Assembly (NCBI GenBank): GCA_015063885.1 | Contig: SVTH01000003.1 | Span: forward strand, 62,001-126,000 | DNA from: Oscillospiraceae bacterium | Lineage (GTDB): Bacteria; Bacillota; Clostridia; Oscillospirales; CAG-382 | DNA: 64,000 bases | Direction: 5' to 3' | In this document: one piece after another, positions 18,601 to 26,589 of the stretch | Layout: each line of letters begins with the position of its first letter | How positions within the stretch are numbered: the stretch's first letter is position 1 | Notes under the pieces: generated by a model | What the model was told of the DNA's origin: nothing | What the model saw: the letters and a program-made list of their open reading frames with translations, nothing else | Database searches by the model: none | Program-made: the position numbers and the translations under genes

Positions 18601-20600
18601 GTAACCGGCGGAACGGGAAAAAGCGGTAGTGCGAAGGGGGTACCATACCCTCAAAAAATGCTTGGCATTTTTTGACTCTTATTCGGGCTCACGCCGCTCA
18701 TAAGAGTTCGACTCGTGCGGGTTGTTTCCTTGTGCGCAGCCGCGACGGCTCTATCCCGCACTCGCTCAGAGTGACAATACAAGGCAAGGTTTGCGATATA
18801 CGTAGCGCTTATTGAGCTATATCAATTCGATTGTCATTCTGAGCGGAGCCGCGGGGAAGGGGGTAAGGATAGGAAAAGGGCGGCAATCCCGCGGCGGAGT
18901 CGAAGTTTTGCGGAGAAAGCAAGGCACGTTAGTGCCGTTCGGAGCAAAACCAAGGGGTGCGGAGCGCCCCGCAGGGATATGGTAGGGAATTAGATGTACT
19001 CTTTCTGTAACGCAAGAACTGTTTTAAGTAACTGACGGAACGGAAAAAAGCGGTATAGCAAAGGAGTAGCCATACCCTCAAAAAATGCTTGGCATTTTTT
19101 GACTCTTATTCGGGCTCACGCCGCTCATAAGAGTTCGACTCGTGCGGGGTGTTTCATTGTGCACAGCCGCGGCGGCTCTATCCCGCACTCGCTCAGAGTG
19201 ACCAAGTCGGCGAATGGGTGCGGGTTTAAAGGCAGCGTCAGTACGCCGACGTTAAAAACGGCTTCGCCGTTTTTTCAACCGTGGTGCCGTTTGTAGGGCA
19301 AGGTTTGCGATATACGTACGTTTTTGCTACCCTTACCCTCGGACTGTCATTCTGAGCGGAGCCGCGGAGAAGGGGGTAAGGATAGGAAAGAAAAGGCAAT
19401 CCCGCGGCGGAGTCGAAGTTTTGCGGAGAAAGCAAGGCACGTTAGTGCCGTTCGGAGCAAAACCAAGGGGTGCGGAGCGCCCCGCAGGGATATGGTTGGG
19501 AGTTAGATGTACCCTTCTGTAACGCAAGAACTGTTTATAGTAACTGAAGGAACGAAAAAGACGGTAGTGCAAATATGTAGCCATACCCTCAAAAAATGCG
19601 GGCATTTTTTGACTTCCGCTTAGGCTCACGCCACGCGCGGAAGTTCGACGCGGCAGGGATTTTGCCGTGTGCTCCTATCGAAAACACCGTGCTCCCTGCC
19701 TTGCTCAGGGTGACAATACAAGGGGTAGCGGTTGTGCTATGCGTGGCGGTTTCGCCGTTCTTGCCCCAGGATTGTCATTCTGAGCGGAGCCGCGGGGAAG
19801 GGTGTATGGATAGGAAAACGAAGGCTCTCCCGCGGCGGAGTCGAAGTTTTGCGGAGAAAGCAAGGCACGTTAGTGCCGTTCGGAGCAAAACCAAGGGGTG
19901 CTTTGCGCCCCGCAGGGATATGGTAGGGAATTAGATGTACCCTTCTGTAACGTAAGAACTGTTTTAAGTAACTGACGGAACGGAAAAGACGGTAGTGCGA
20001 AGGGGGTACCATACCCTCAAAAAATGCTTGGCATTTTTTGACTCTTATTCGGGCTCACGCCGCTCATAAGAGTTCGACGCGGCAGGGATTTTGCCGTGTA
20101 CTCCTATTGAAAACACCGTGCTCCCTGCCTTGCTCAGGGTGACAAACAGACGCTGCGTTGTCGATATACGTAACGTTTTCACCCTTCTCGCCCCAGGACT
20201 GTCATTCTGAGCGGAGCCGCGGAGAAGGGGGAGAGGATAGGAAAACGAAGGCTCTCCCGCGGCGGAGTCGAAGTTTTGCGGAGAAAGCAAGGCACGTTAG
20301 TGCCGTTCGGAGCAAAACCAAGGGGTGCTTTGCGCCCCGCAGGGATATGGTTGGGAGTTAGATGTATCCTTCTGTAACGCAAGAACTGTTTATAGTAACT
20401 GACGGAACGGAAAGAGCGGTATAGCAAATGTGTTACCATACCCTCAAAAAATGCTTGGCATTTTTTGACTCTTATTCGGGCTCACGCCGCTCATAAGAGT
20501 TCGACTCGTGCGGGTTGTTGCATTGTGCACAGCCGTGACGGCTCTATCCCGCACTCGCTCAGAGTGACAAACAGGGGTAGCGTTGTCGATATGCGTAGCG
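18601..20600. repeat. Five tandem copies of a multi-stem structured repeat (family S)
   Basis: Units begin at 18601, 19028, 19540, 19968 and 20395 (spacing 427, 512, 428 and 427). Each opens GTAACTGACGGAACG. Stem 1 is TCAAAAAATGC/GCATTTTTTGA. Stem 2 is 8 bp around a 17-nt loop containing GGCTCACGCC. Stem 3 is 7-8 bp and may enclose AGCCG/CGGCT. The second half of the unit carries GTCATTCTGAGCGGAGCCGC and GGCAC-gtta-GTGCC. Stems 2 and 3 exist in two alternative but self-complementary versions (see findings). Short open frames that recur in each unit are not called. This fills the 2.3-kb uvrB to 20789 gap. Confidence 0.92.
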
Positions 20601-20752
20601 TTTTCCCGTGCAACGCCTTGCTCGTTCTTGCGCCCTATACAAAACGCCGCTGAAGCGTCGTTTTGCGACCGCAGTGCCGTTTGCAGGGCGCCGTTGTGCT
20701 TTTTGCGTTCAACTACACTGCTTTCCGTAACCTTCCCCTCCCCTGCTGGTGC

Positions 20753-20782
20753 AAAAAGAGCCGCGTGTGCGACTCTTTTTTT
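20753..20782. terminator. Bidirectional intrinsic terminator
   Basis: A-rich run, then GAGCCGC/GCGACTC arms (one wobble pair), then TTTTTTT on the plus strand; the mirror image works for the minus-strand gene ending at 20789. It marks the edge between the S array and the surface-protein gene. Confidence 0.75.
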
Positions 20783-20788
20783 GCTTGC

Positions 20789-23161
20789 TTATTTCTTTCT
20801 GATGAACAGGATGACCACCACGGCCAGGGCGATCACCGCCAGGCCGCAAAGGAGGGTCCACCAGGGGAAGGAGCCGCCGTCCTCTACGGGAGCGGGCCGG
20901 GAGGAAGCCGCTTCCTTGGAAACTTCCTCGGATGCGGTGCCGGATTCCTCGGAGGAGCTGTCCTCACCCGGCTTTTCCAACGGCAGGAGGTAATCCCCGC
21001 CCTTGTAGGACTCCTTGGAGAACTTCTCGATGCGCAAAGCCAGCTCGATGTCCTGGAGCAGATAGGGATCGGCGGAATACTGCTTCATGCCGTCGTAGAT
21101 GGCTTGCAGGTCCTGTTCAAACAGGTCGCCGTAGGACTCGGTGTTGCCGTTTTGGCTCATCCAAAGCTCCAGACGTGCCTTGGCCATGCCCTTCAATGCC
21201 TCGACGCTTTCCGTCTCGTACTGGGTGAAGGACAGGGAGGGCTTTTTGAAGACAGTCTCGGCGAACAGGTCTGCGTAGCCGTGATCCTTGTAAGCGCCCC
21301 ATTCAAAGTAGCCGATACCATCTGCGCCGTGGATAGCGGTCTGGTTGGTCTGGAGGTACATTTCGTCGAAGGTCAGAGACAGGTAGGCACCGTTGCCCAT
21401 GATCAGGTAGGTTTCGTCGGTGAGGTAACCGGAGAACTTCTGAGTAGCGGTACCCATGATGCCTTCTGCGTAGGACATGGGGTAAATGGCGTCCACCCAG
21501 CCGTTCTTCATCCAGACGGAGCTGTCCTGACAATAAAGCTCCTTGCCGGTATCGTTGGCCACGGCGGCGGAGATATACAGGTCGGGACGGTAGGAACGGA
21601 TCATCTCGGTGAACTGCTGTACCCGCTGATGGATCAGGTTCACCTTGAAATCCACCCAACGATCCCACTGGGGATGGGCGCGGAGCTGAGTGGCGATCTC
21701 ATCCACCACGGATTCGTCCAGCCCCGTGGTCTGAGCAAACAGCTTGCGGGAGGCCTCGTCGTAGCCGTAGTCGATGTTGCCGTCGAAATAGGGGTAGCGG
21801 ATATAGTCGTACTGGATGCCGTCGATGTCGTAGTGGCGGACGATGTATTCCAGGTACTCCATCATGGCCGCCATAAAGTCCTCGTTGGCGGGAGAAGCGA
21901 AGGTCTCCGCAGTATCGGAGGGCTTGTTGGTGGTGGCGATCCAATGGGGGTTCTTTTCGGAGCCGCAGCCGTAGAAGGTGGGCACGGAGACCACAAGCTC
22001 CATGTCGTATTCCTTGCAGGCTCTCACGTAGACCTCCAGGATGTCGATACGGCGGGCACGGGAGTCCACGGTGAAGGGATGCTCGTCGGAGACCTTCACG
22101 ATGCTCTTGCCGCTGTCGATGACGCCGATGTTCAGCTGGTTGATGCCCACGCGCTTCATCTCGGCAACCGTCTCGAAGATGTCCTCTTCCTTCCGCTCCA
22201 GGGGAACGTACCAAACGGCGCGGACCTCCACGTCACGGGATTCGATCATGGAGCGGCGGATGGAATCCACCTCCTTCAGCATGGCGTCACGCTGCTCCAA
22301 GGTGGTGATGGAGGCGGGGTCAAGATCCGCAACGGCGTTTTCCAGGCCCTTGTAGTCGATGAGGCGGAGCTGGGACTTTGCTTCCTCCAGCTCCTGCTCC
22401 AGCAGAAGGATCTCTCCCTCCACGGTGGAGCCCAGCATGGTGTCGTCGTAGGTGACGGTGACAGTCATGCCGGAGATCACGCATTGTGCACCGGGGATGC
22501 AGTAGATCTTCAACAGGTTCTTGTCCTCCGGCTCGATGGCGGAGATCACGAAGCCCCCTGCGGGTACCTCGTTGTCGTTGCCGCCGGCGGAAATGACGTA
22601 GCCGTCTGCGTCTACCACCACCTCAAAGCCGTAGCCGTTGGTGCCGGTCTTGGTGCCCGCCTTGTTGTACACCACCAGGTACTGGGCGTAGCGGGGGGTG
22701 TTGTAGTGGGTGAAGGGAATGTCCTGCTCGTAGAAGGGATCCACTTCTCCCTTGGCGGCCAAACAGCGCATGCCGTATTCGTCGAAGATCACGTGGTCTC
22801 CCACGTCGATGCTCTCGTACATCTCCTGGCCCACGGTCCCGGTGCCGGAAAGCACGAAGCCTCCCACGGGAACGGCCAGGTTTTTACCTCTGGAGTCGCC
22901 GCCGGCGATCTTATCGGTGACGATCCCCTCGGGGCTCACCACCACGTTCCAGCCCCATTCGTTCTGCTGGGTGGTGGGTCTGTCCTTGTAGACGCACATG
23001 GTGTCCGCCCAGCGGGTGCCGTTGACGGAATCCACGGGGATGATAAGGGTGTCCCCGTTGGTGACCAGTGCGGAAGGAAGCACGGCCGCCAATGCGGTGG
23101 TCAGGGTGACAGCCGCCATCAGCGCCGCAAAAAATCTTGTGCGTTTGAAAAATCTTGCCAT
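20789..23161 (-). CDS. Membrane-anchored surface protein with glycosyl-hydrolase-like 10 (GHL10/DUF187) domain
   Basis: 790 aa from ATG 23161. N-terminal signal peptide (FFAALMAAVTLTTALAAVLP). Residues about 30-250 hold two similar modules around WGWNVVVSPEGIV...VPVGGFVLSG and YGFEVVVDADGYV...VPAGGFVIS. A coiled stretch follows. From about residue 313 comes a TIM-barrel-like region, EVRAVWYVPL...GINQLNIGV...DIDGIQYDYIRYPYFD, as in GHL10 putative glycosidases. Near the end, a Ser/Glu-rich linker, a membrane helix (TLLCGLAVIALAVVVILF) and RKK anchor it outside the cell. Longer upstream starts would pass over its promoter and are rejected. Substrate unknown. Confidence 0.82.
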   Translation of the reverse strand: MARFFKRTRFFAALMAAVTLTTALAAVLPSALVTNGDTLIIPVDSVNGTRWADTMCVYKDRPTTQQNEWGWNVVVSPEGIVTDKIAGGDSRGKNLAVPVGGFVLSGTGTVGQEMYESIDVGDHVIFDEYGMRCLAAKGEVDPFYEQDIPFTHYNTPRYAQYLVVYNKAGTKTGTNGYGFEVVVDADGYVISAGGNDNEVPAGGFVISAIEPEDKNLLKIYCIPGAQCVISGMTVTVTYDDTMLGSTVEGEILLLEQELEEAKSQLRLIDYKGLENAVADLDPASITTLEQRDAMLKEVDSIRRSMIESRDVEVRAVWYVPLERKEEDIFETVAEMKRVGINQLNIGVIDSGKSIVKVSDEHPFTVDSRARRIDILEVYVRACKEYDMELVVSVPTFYGCGSEKNPHWIATTNKPSDTAETFASPANEDFMAAMMEYLEYIVRHYDIDGIQYDYIRYPYFDGNIDYGYDEASRKLFAQTTGLDESVVDEIATQLRAHPQWDRWVDFKVNLIHQRVQQFTEMIRSYRPDLYISAAVANDTGKELYCQDSSVWMKNGWVDAIYPMSYAEGIMGTATQKFSGYLTDETYLIMGNGAYLSLTFDEMYLQTNQTAIHGADGIGYFEWGAYKDHGYADLFAETVFKKPSLSFTQYETESVEALKGMAKARLELWMSQNGNTESYGDLFEQDLQAIYDGMKQYSADPYLLQDIELALRIEKFSKESYKGGDYLLPLEKPGEDSSSEESGTASEEVSKEAASSRPAPVEDGGSFPWWTLLCGLAVIALAVVVILFIRKK

Positions 23162-23195
23162 AGGAAAATTCGTCCTTTCGGTGTTTCGTGGCACC

Positions 23196-23224
23196 AGTAT
23201 AGCACAGAAAAACGCTTTTGTCAA
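23196..23224 (-). promoter_or_regulatory. Promoter of the GHL10 surface protein gene
   Basis: TTGACA (23224-23219), 17-bp spacer, TATACT (23201-23196) on the minus strand, 34 nt before ATG 23161 with SD AAAGGA. Just upstream (to the right) lies the terminator of the small-RNA candidate. Two AAAAATCCCGC direct repeats lie at about 23230-23252. Confidence 0.85.
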
Positions 23225-23261
23225 ATCCGCAAAAATCCCGCAAAAATCCCGCTTTTTTCCG

Positions 23262-23467
23262 AAAAGAAAGAAACCTCCCCGCCGCAGGCGCCGGAGGTCT
23301 CTTCCCGAAGGGGCTCTTGTATAGCAATTCCGTTTGCAGGAGGCGCAGGAGAATTCCATGGCACGATCAACGCCCGTCTTGCAATGCGGCGGAGGAAAAG
23401 GGGTCGCTGTCCCATTCCCCGCCGGGAAGAACTACCGTTTTTTTGTAATAGTTAGCTTTTGCTAACT
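23262..23467 (-). ncRNA. Candidate trans-acting small RNA (about 200 nt)
   Basis: Minus-strand transcription unit with no convincing ORF. Promoter TTGACA (23502-23497), 17 bp, TATACT (23479-23474). Predicted 5' end near 23467 begins directly with a stem-loop AGTTAGC-AAAA-GCTAACT (23467-23450). Further on is an unpaired TTTTCCTCCGCC (CCTCC at 23395-23391), then AATTC/GAATT arms (23355-23351 and 23330-23326) holding a 20-nt loop with CTCCTGCGCCTCC. It ends in a terminator: ACCTCC...GGAGGT (23298-23273) with an inner CGCC-tgc-GGCG stem, then a T-rich tract. The CCTCC segments could pair with SD sites. It matches no RNA family I recognise: no SRP core and no 6S-like closing stem. Confidence 0.6.
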
Positions 23468-23577
23468 GCCGGTAGTATAGCATGGATCTTTCGGTTTGTC
23501 AAGGGGGAGAAGAAAAATTTTCCCTGCTTTTCCAAGCCGTTCCTCCCTTCACGCGTGTACGCGCGCGCGCACCCCAT

Positions 23578-23816
23578 CTCTAATCTATTCTTTATAGGTA
23601 CATGAATGTAGTTGTAGTAGTAGGGGTGGAAAATTTTGGTGGAAAACTTTTTTGCCCCTCTTTTTCCCCCCGACTTGGCGGAACAAACTCACTTCGAACA
23701 AGCGTTCTATTCCACAAAGAACAGGCGTTCTGCGCATTTGAAAAATGTGGACAAGTCCTTCTTCCAAGGGTGGAAAACACCATATGTTGTGCACATCCTT
23801 CCACAAGATATCCACA
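23578..23816. other. Cluster of DnaA-box-like sites beside TAG triplets (origin-like)
   Basis: Sites related to TTATCCACA or its complement: GGTGGAAAA at 23625, 23638 and 23769; TATTCCACA at 23708; TGTGGACAA at 23746 (8/9 match); CCTTCCACA at 23797; ATATCCACA at 23808 (8/9). Directly left of the first two is TAG-TTG-TAG-TAG-TAG (23609-23623) followed by GGGG, then an A+T-rich stretch (23578-23606). This order (A+T-rich, DnaA-trio-like triplets, G-rich, DnaA box) resembles the basal unwinding region of bacterial oriC. No dnaA/dnaN is nearby, so it is only a candidate. The rest of the 23503-23870 gap shows nothing else clear. Confidence 0.4.
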
Positions 23817-23870
23817 TGTAGTAAATTCCCCCATGAGACGAAAAAAGCGCAACTTTTGACGGAATAGACC

Positions 23871-23899
23871 TTGCTTTTTTTGGAAAAGGAGAGTATAAT
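23871..23899 (+). promoter_or_regulatory. Promoter of the two-gene exported-protein operon
   Basis: TTGCTT (23871-23876), 17-bp spacer, TATAAT (23894-23899), 36 nt before the ATG at 23935, which has the strong SD AAAGGAGGA. Confidence 0.75.
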
Positions 23900-23934
23900 A
23901 AAGGGGATCATTCCCTACCGAAAGGAGGACAGCC

Positions 23935-24318
23935 ATGAAGCGGTTGCCCATTCTGATCCTGATCTCTCTGCTGTTGACCGCCTGCGTGGTGATGGCGGCG
24001 TATCTGTTGATCTACCACCATTCCTACGAGCTGGAATACGCAGACCTGGATATCGACGAGACCACGTATGAAAACGGGGTGCTCACCGTCACCGTCAAGT
24101 CTGCCACGGCGGGGGAATTTCTTTACCGTATGATCGGTGCGCCCAACGATAAGGGGGAGTTTGAGCTGACCTTCCGCGGAGGGAAGCAGGGTGCCCTTGC
24201 CCAGACGCCCGGAAAGTATTCCGCCACCTTCACCGTGGAGGTACCCGAGGAATACAAAAAGGTGGTCTGCGGGAAATCCACCATCTATACCATCTCTGAT
24301 GAAGAAGGAGAAGATTAA
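23935..24318 (+). CDS. Small membrane-anchored or lipoprotein, unknown function
   Basis: 127 aa. Start MKRLPILILISLLLTACVVMAAYLLIYHH: a hydrophobic segment with a possible lipobox LLTAC (Cys17), but the hydrophobic run continues after the Cys, so a plain membrane anchor is just as likely. The outside part (YADLDIDETTYENGVLTVTV...) looks like a beta-rich domain of about 90 residues with no known motif. Its stop directly abuts the next gene's ATG, so the two are co-translated. I do not recognise a family. Confidence 0.75.
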   Translation: MKRLPILILISLLLTACVVMAAYLLIYHHSYELEYADLDIDETTYENGVLTVTVKSATAGEFLYRMIGAPNDKGEFELTFRGGKQGALAQTPGKYSATFTVEVPEEYKKVVCGKSTIYTISDEEGED

Positions 24319-24867
24319 ATGAAGAAGACTTTACTGCTGTTGCTCCTCTGCGCTTGCACGGTCCTGATGGCAAGCTGTAACAAGGCACCCGTGGACGAGA
24401 CCCTGCCCGAGGGCTGTCTCCGCGCGGAAAACGACGCAACGGATTTCAATTTCTGCTATCCCAACACCTGGACCGTCGACCGTAACGACGGGATGATCTC
24501 CATTAAGACCAACGTGGGCAAGAGCGGTACTCTGGCATACGCCACCGTTTCCGTACAGGCCTACACCATGGAGGATTCCACCATGTCCGCGGGAAATTTC
24601 TGGGACGCCCATAAGGCCGATCTGGAGGATCTTTACGGGGAGAAGCTGGTGATCGAAAAGGAAAAGGAAGAGACCGAGCTGGCGGGAAATATTGCCGCAA
24701 GAGCCAAGTATTCCATCAAGCTTTCCGATATGACCTACGTTTTTGAGCAGATCATCTGCGTGCGCTACGGCGTGGCCTATATGATCACCCTGACCGCTCC
24801 CGAAGGTACCTACGAGACCGCCGCCCCCGGGTTGGAAACGGTGATGACCTATTTCGTGTTTGAATAA
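24319..24867 (+). CDS. Lipoprotein, PsbP/Mog1-like fold suspected
   Basis: 182 aa with a clear lipoprotein signal: MKKTLLLLLLCACTVLMASC, lipobox MASC with Cys20. The mature part has FNFCYPNTWTVDRNDGMISIKT, the 'F..P..W' start typical of small secreted PsbP-like domains, and ends in TAPEGTYETAAPGLETVMTYFVFE, the usual final helix-strand of that fold. Another, distantly similar lipoprotein is at 40795-41421 (TFPEGWTQ). Function unknown. Second gene of the operon starting at 23935, followed by an intrinsic terminator. Confidence 0.78.
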   Translation: MKKTLLLLLLCACTVLMASCNKAPVDETLPEGCLRAENDATDFNFCYPNTWTVDRNDGMISIKTNVGKSGTLAYATVSVQAYTMEDSTMSAGNFWDAHKADLEDLYGEKLVIEKEKEETELAGNIAARAKYSIKLSDMTYVFEQIICVRYGVAYMITLTAPEGTYETAAPGLETVMTYFVFE

Positions 24868-24890
24868 AAGTATTGATTGATATGACGAAG

Positions 24891-24916
24891 CCTCTCCCGA
24901 AAAGGAGAGGTTTTTT
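24891..24916 (+). terminator. Intrinsic terminator of the 23935-24867 operon
   Basis: CCTCTCC-cgaaaa-GGAGAGG followed by TTTTTT, 23 nt after the stop codon at 24867. Confidence 0.92.
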
Positions 24917-24939
24917 CGTTTGGGGAATGGGGAGAAGCC

Positions 24940-25415
24940 ACGCAGGGAGGGTGGTGTGAATTTCGTCGTGTCGGTGCACGCAGGGTGGGTCGCCGTGGAC
25001 GTCGACCCCTACGAATACGCAATAACGGTTGCGAAGGGGCATGCCGAATTCCACGCAGGGAGGGGGGTGTGGATCCGTTGCGCCGGTGCACGCGGGACGG
25101 GTCGCCGTGGACGTCGACCCCTACGAATACGCAATAACGGTTGTGTAAGGACATGCCGAATTCCACGCAGGGAGGGTGGTGGAATTTCGTTGCGCCGGTG
25201 CACGCGGGGCGGGTCGCCGTGGACGTCGACCCCTACGAATACGCAATAACGGTTGCGAAAGGGGCAGGCAGAATTCCACGCAGGGAAGGGCGGTGTGAAT
25301 CCGTTGCGCCGGCGCACGCAGGGCGGGTCGCCGTGGACGTCGACCCCTACGCATACGCAATAACGGTTGCGAAGGGGCATGCCGAATTCCACGCAGGGAG
25401 GGTGGTGGAAATAAC
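24940..25415. repeat. Tandem array: four 112-114 bp units with R palindromes
   Basis: The core CGCCGTGGACGTCGACCCCT recurs at 24991, 25103, 25215 and 25329. Each unit also carries ACGAATACGCAATAACGG and GAATTCCACGCAGGGAGGG. Frames on both strands are open through several units and give repeated peptides; I regard none as a gene. Confidence 0.9.
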
Positions 25416-25480
25416 GGTTATTACGGTGTCCTGATTGCGGGAGAGGAGGTTTGGCTTTTCACCCCACGCTTCCTTCGTGA

Positions 25481-25590
25481 CCGTAGGGGCGATTCACGAA
25501 TCGCCCGTCCTGCGGGAGATGAGGTCTGTTGTTTGCCCATCCTCCGTTCGTGTCCGTAGGGGGCGACGTCCACGGCGCCCCGTCCTGCGG
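25481..25590. repeat. Two single R palindromes with different stems
   Basis: 25487-25506: GGGCGATTC-ac-GAATCGCCC, a perfect 9-bp stem. 25560-25581: GGGGCG...CGCCCC. Both are framed by GTAGGGG on the left and CCCGTCCTGCGGG on the right, like the array copies, but with other stem bases. With the terminator at 25644 they fill the gap to mrp. Confidence 0.8.
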
Positions 25591-25643
25591 GGAATATGGT
25601 TTGACTTTTCCCCCTTCCCCTATGCGTGCTCCTTCTGCGGCAT

Positions 25644-25672
25644 AAAAAAACACCGAAGACGGCAGTCTTCGG
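25644..25672 (-). terminator. Intrinsic terminator of mrp
   Basis: On the minus strand CCGAAGAC-tgcc-GTCTTCGG followed by TG and seven T. A second large hairpin, GGGGGC.CTTTTT/AAAAAG.GCCCCC, lies nearer the gene at about 25696-25726. Confidence 0.93.
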
Positions 25673-25737
25673 CATTGCTTTTTGTGGGGGTTCAAGGGGG
25701 CGCTTTTTTGAAAAAGTGCCCCCTTGCGTTTCCTTGC

Positions 25738-26553
25738 TCAGCAGATCTTGGAAAACAGCTCGTCCAGCCAGTCGCCCTCAAAGAGCTCGATCATACCCTC
25801 GTCACAGGCGGCGGCCAGCTTGCGGTTGATGGGCAGGCGGGCGGTGGCGGGGATGCCGAAGGCCTCTGCGGTCTTCTCGATGCTGCTTTCCCCGTAGGGA
25901 TAGTGCTTCTTGCCGCAATCGGGGCATTCAAAGTAGGAGAAGTTCTCCACCAGACCCAGGACGGGCACGTTCATCAGCTTGGCCATCTTCACGGCCTTTT
26001 CCACGATCATGGTCACCAGCTCCTGGGGAGAGGTGACGATGATGATGCCGTCCAGAGGGATGGACTGGAAGACGGTGAGGGGCACGTCTCCCGTTCCGGG
26101 AGGCATGTCGATGAACATGAGATCCACCTTGTTCCAGATCACGTCCGTCCAAAACTGCTTGACACAGCCTGCGATGACGGGGCCGCGCCAAACGACGGGG
26201 TCGGATTCGTTTTCCAGCAGGAGGTTGACGGACATGGTGGCGATGCCGGTCTTGGAGAAGACGGGGTAAATGCCCTCCTCGGAGGCAAGGGCTTTTTCGT
26301 GGATGCCGAAGGCCTTGGGGATGGAGGGGCCGGTGATATCGGCGTCCAGAACGGCGGTGGAGTAGCCGGCACGGTTTGCCAGCACGGCAAGGAGGGAGGT
26401 GACGGAGGATTTGCCTACGCCGCCCTTACCGCTGACCACGCCGATGACTTTTTTGATCTGAGACAGCTCGTGGGGCTTGGCCAGCAGGCTTTCCGCCCGG
26501 CGTTCCCCGCAGTTGGCACTGCAGTTGGAGCAGTCGTGATTACACTCGGACAT
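25738..26553 (-). CDS. mrp: Mrp/NBP35 family ATP-binding protein (Fe-S carrier)
   Basis: P-loop ATPase of the Mrp/ApbC type that carries and passes on Fe-S clusters. 271 aa. A Cys-rich N-terminus (CNHDCSNCSANCG), deviant Walker A GVVSGKGGVGKSSVTSLLA near residue 40, DADITGPSIPKAFG, MFIDMPPGTGDVPLT, and the cluster-binding pair ECPDCGKKH near residue 218. SD AAAGGA before ATG 26553. It lies downstream of valS across a 180-nt gap with a composite palindrome and has its own terminator behind it. Confidence 0.93.
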   Translation of the reverse strand: MSECNHDCSNCSANCGERRAESLLAKPHELSQIKKVIGVVSGKGGVGKSSVTSLLAVLANRAGYSTAVLDADITGPSIPKAFGIHEKALASEEGIYPVFSKTGIATMSVNLLLENESDPVVWRGPVIAGCVKQFWTDVIWNKVDLMFIDMPPGTGDVPLTVFQSIPLDGIIIVTSPQELVTMIVEKAVKMAKLMNVPVLGLVENFSYFECPDCGKKHYPYGESSIEKTAEAFGIPATARLPINRKLAAACDEGMIELFEGDWLDELFSKIC

Positions 26554-26589
26554 GATGGTTTTCCTTTCTGTTTGACGGGGAGAAAGAAA

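Noticed and set aside
18601-20600. Possible insertion sequence or integron-type attC array
   Set aside because: Multi-stem units resemble attC sites superficially, but there are no gene cassettes, no integrase and no conserved attC boxes; units follow each other directly.
19099-20653. Several 60-100 codon frames such as those starting MTLIRAHAAHKSS
   Set aside because: They recur with every S unit, including at 56.1 and 56.6 kb, and lie across the structured stems. Repeat by-products.
20663-23455. 930-codon plus-strand open frame
   Set aside because: Runs against the GHL10 gene and through its promoter, the terminator and the sRNA candidate; no recognisable domain.
23585-23951. Minus-strand frames of 108 and 119 codons
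   Set aside because: They overlap the DnaA-box-like cluster and the next operon's promoter, have no SD, and their composition is unlike the other proteins.
24940-25415. Possible CRISPR array
   Set aside because: Units of 112 bp are similar along their whole length, with no unique spacers and no cas genes. The 9.2 kb array likewise.
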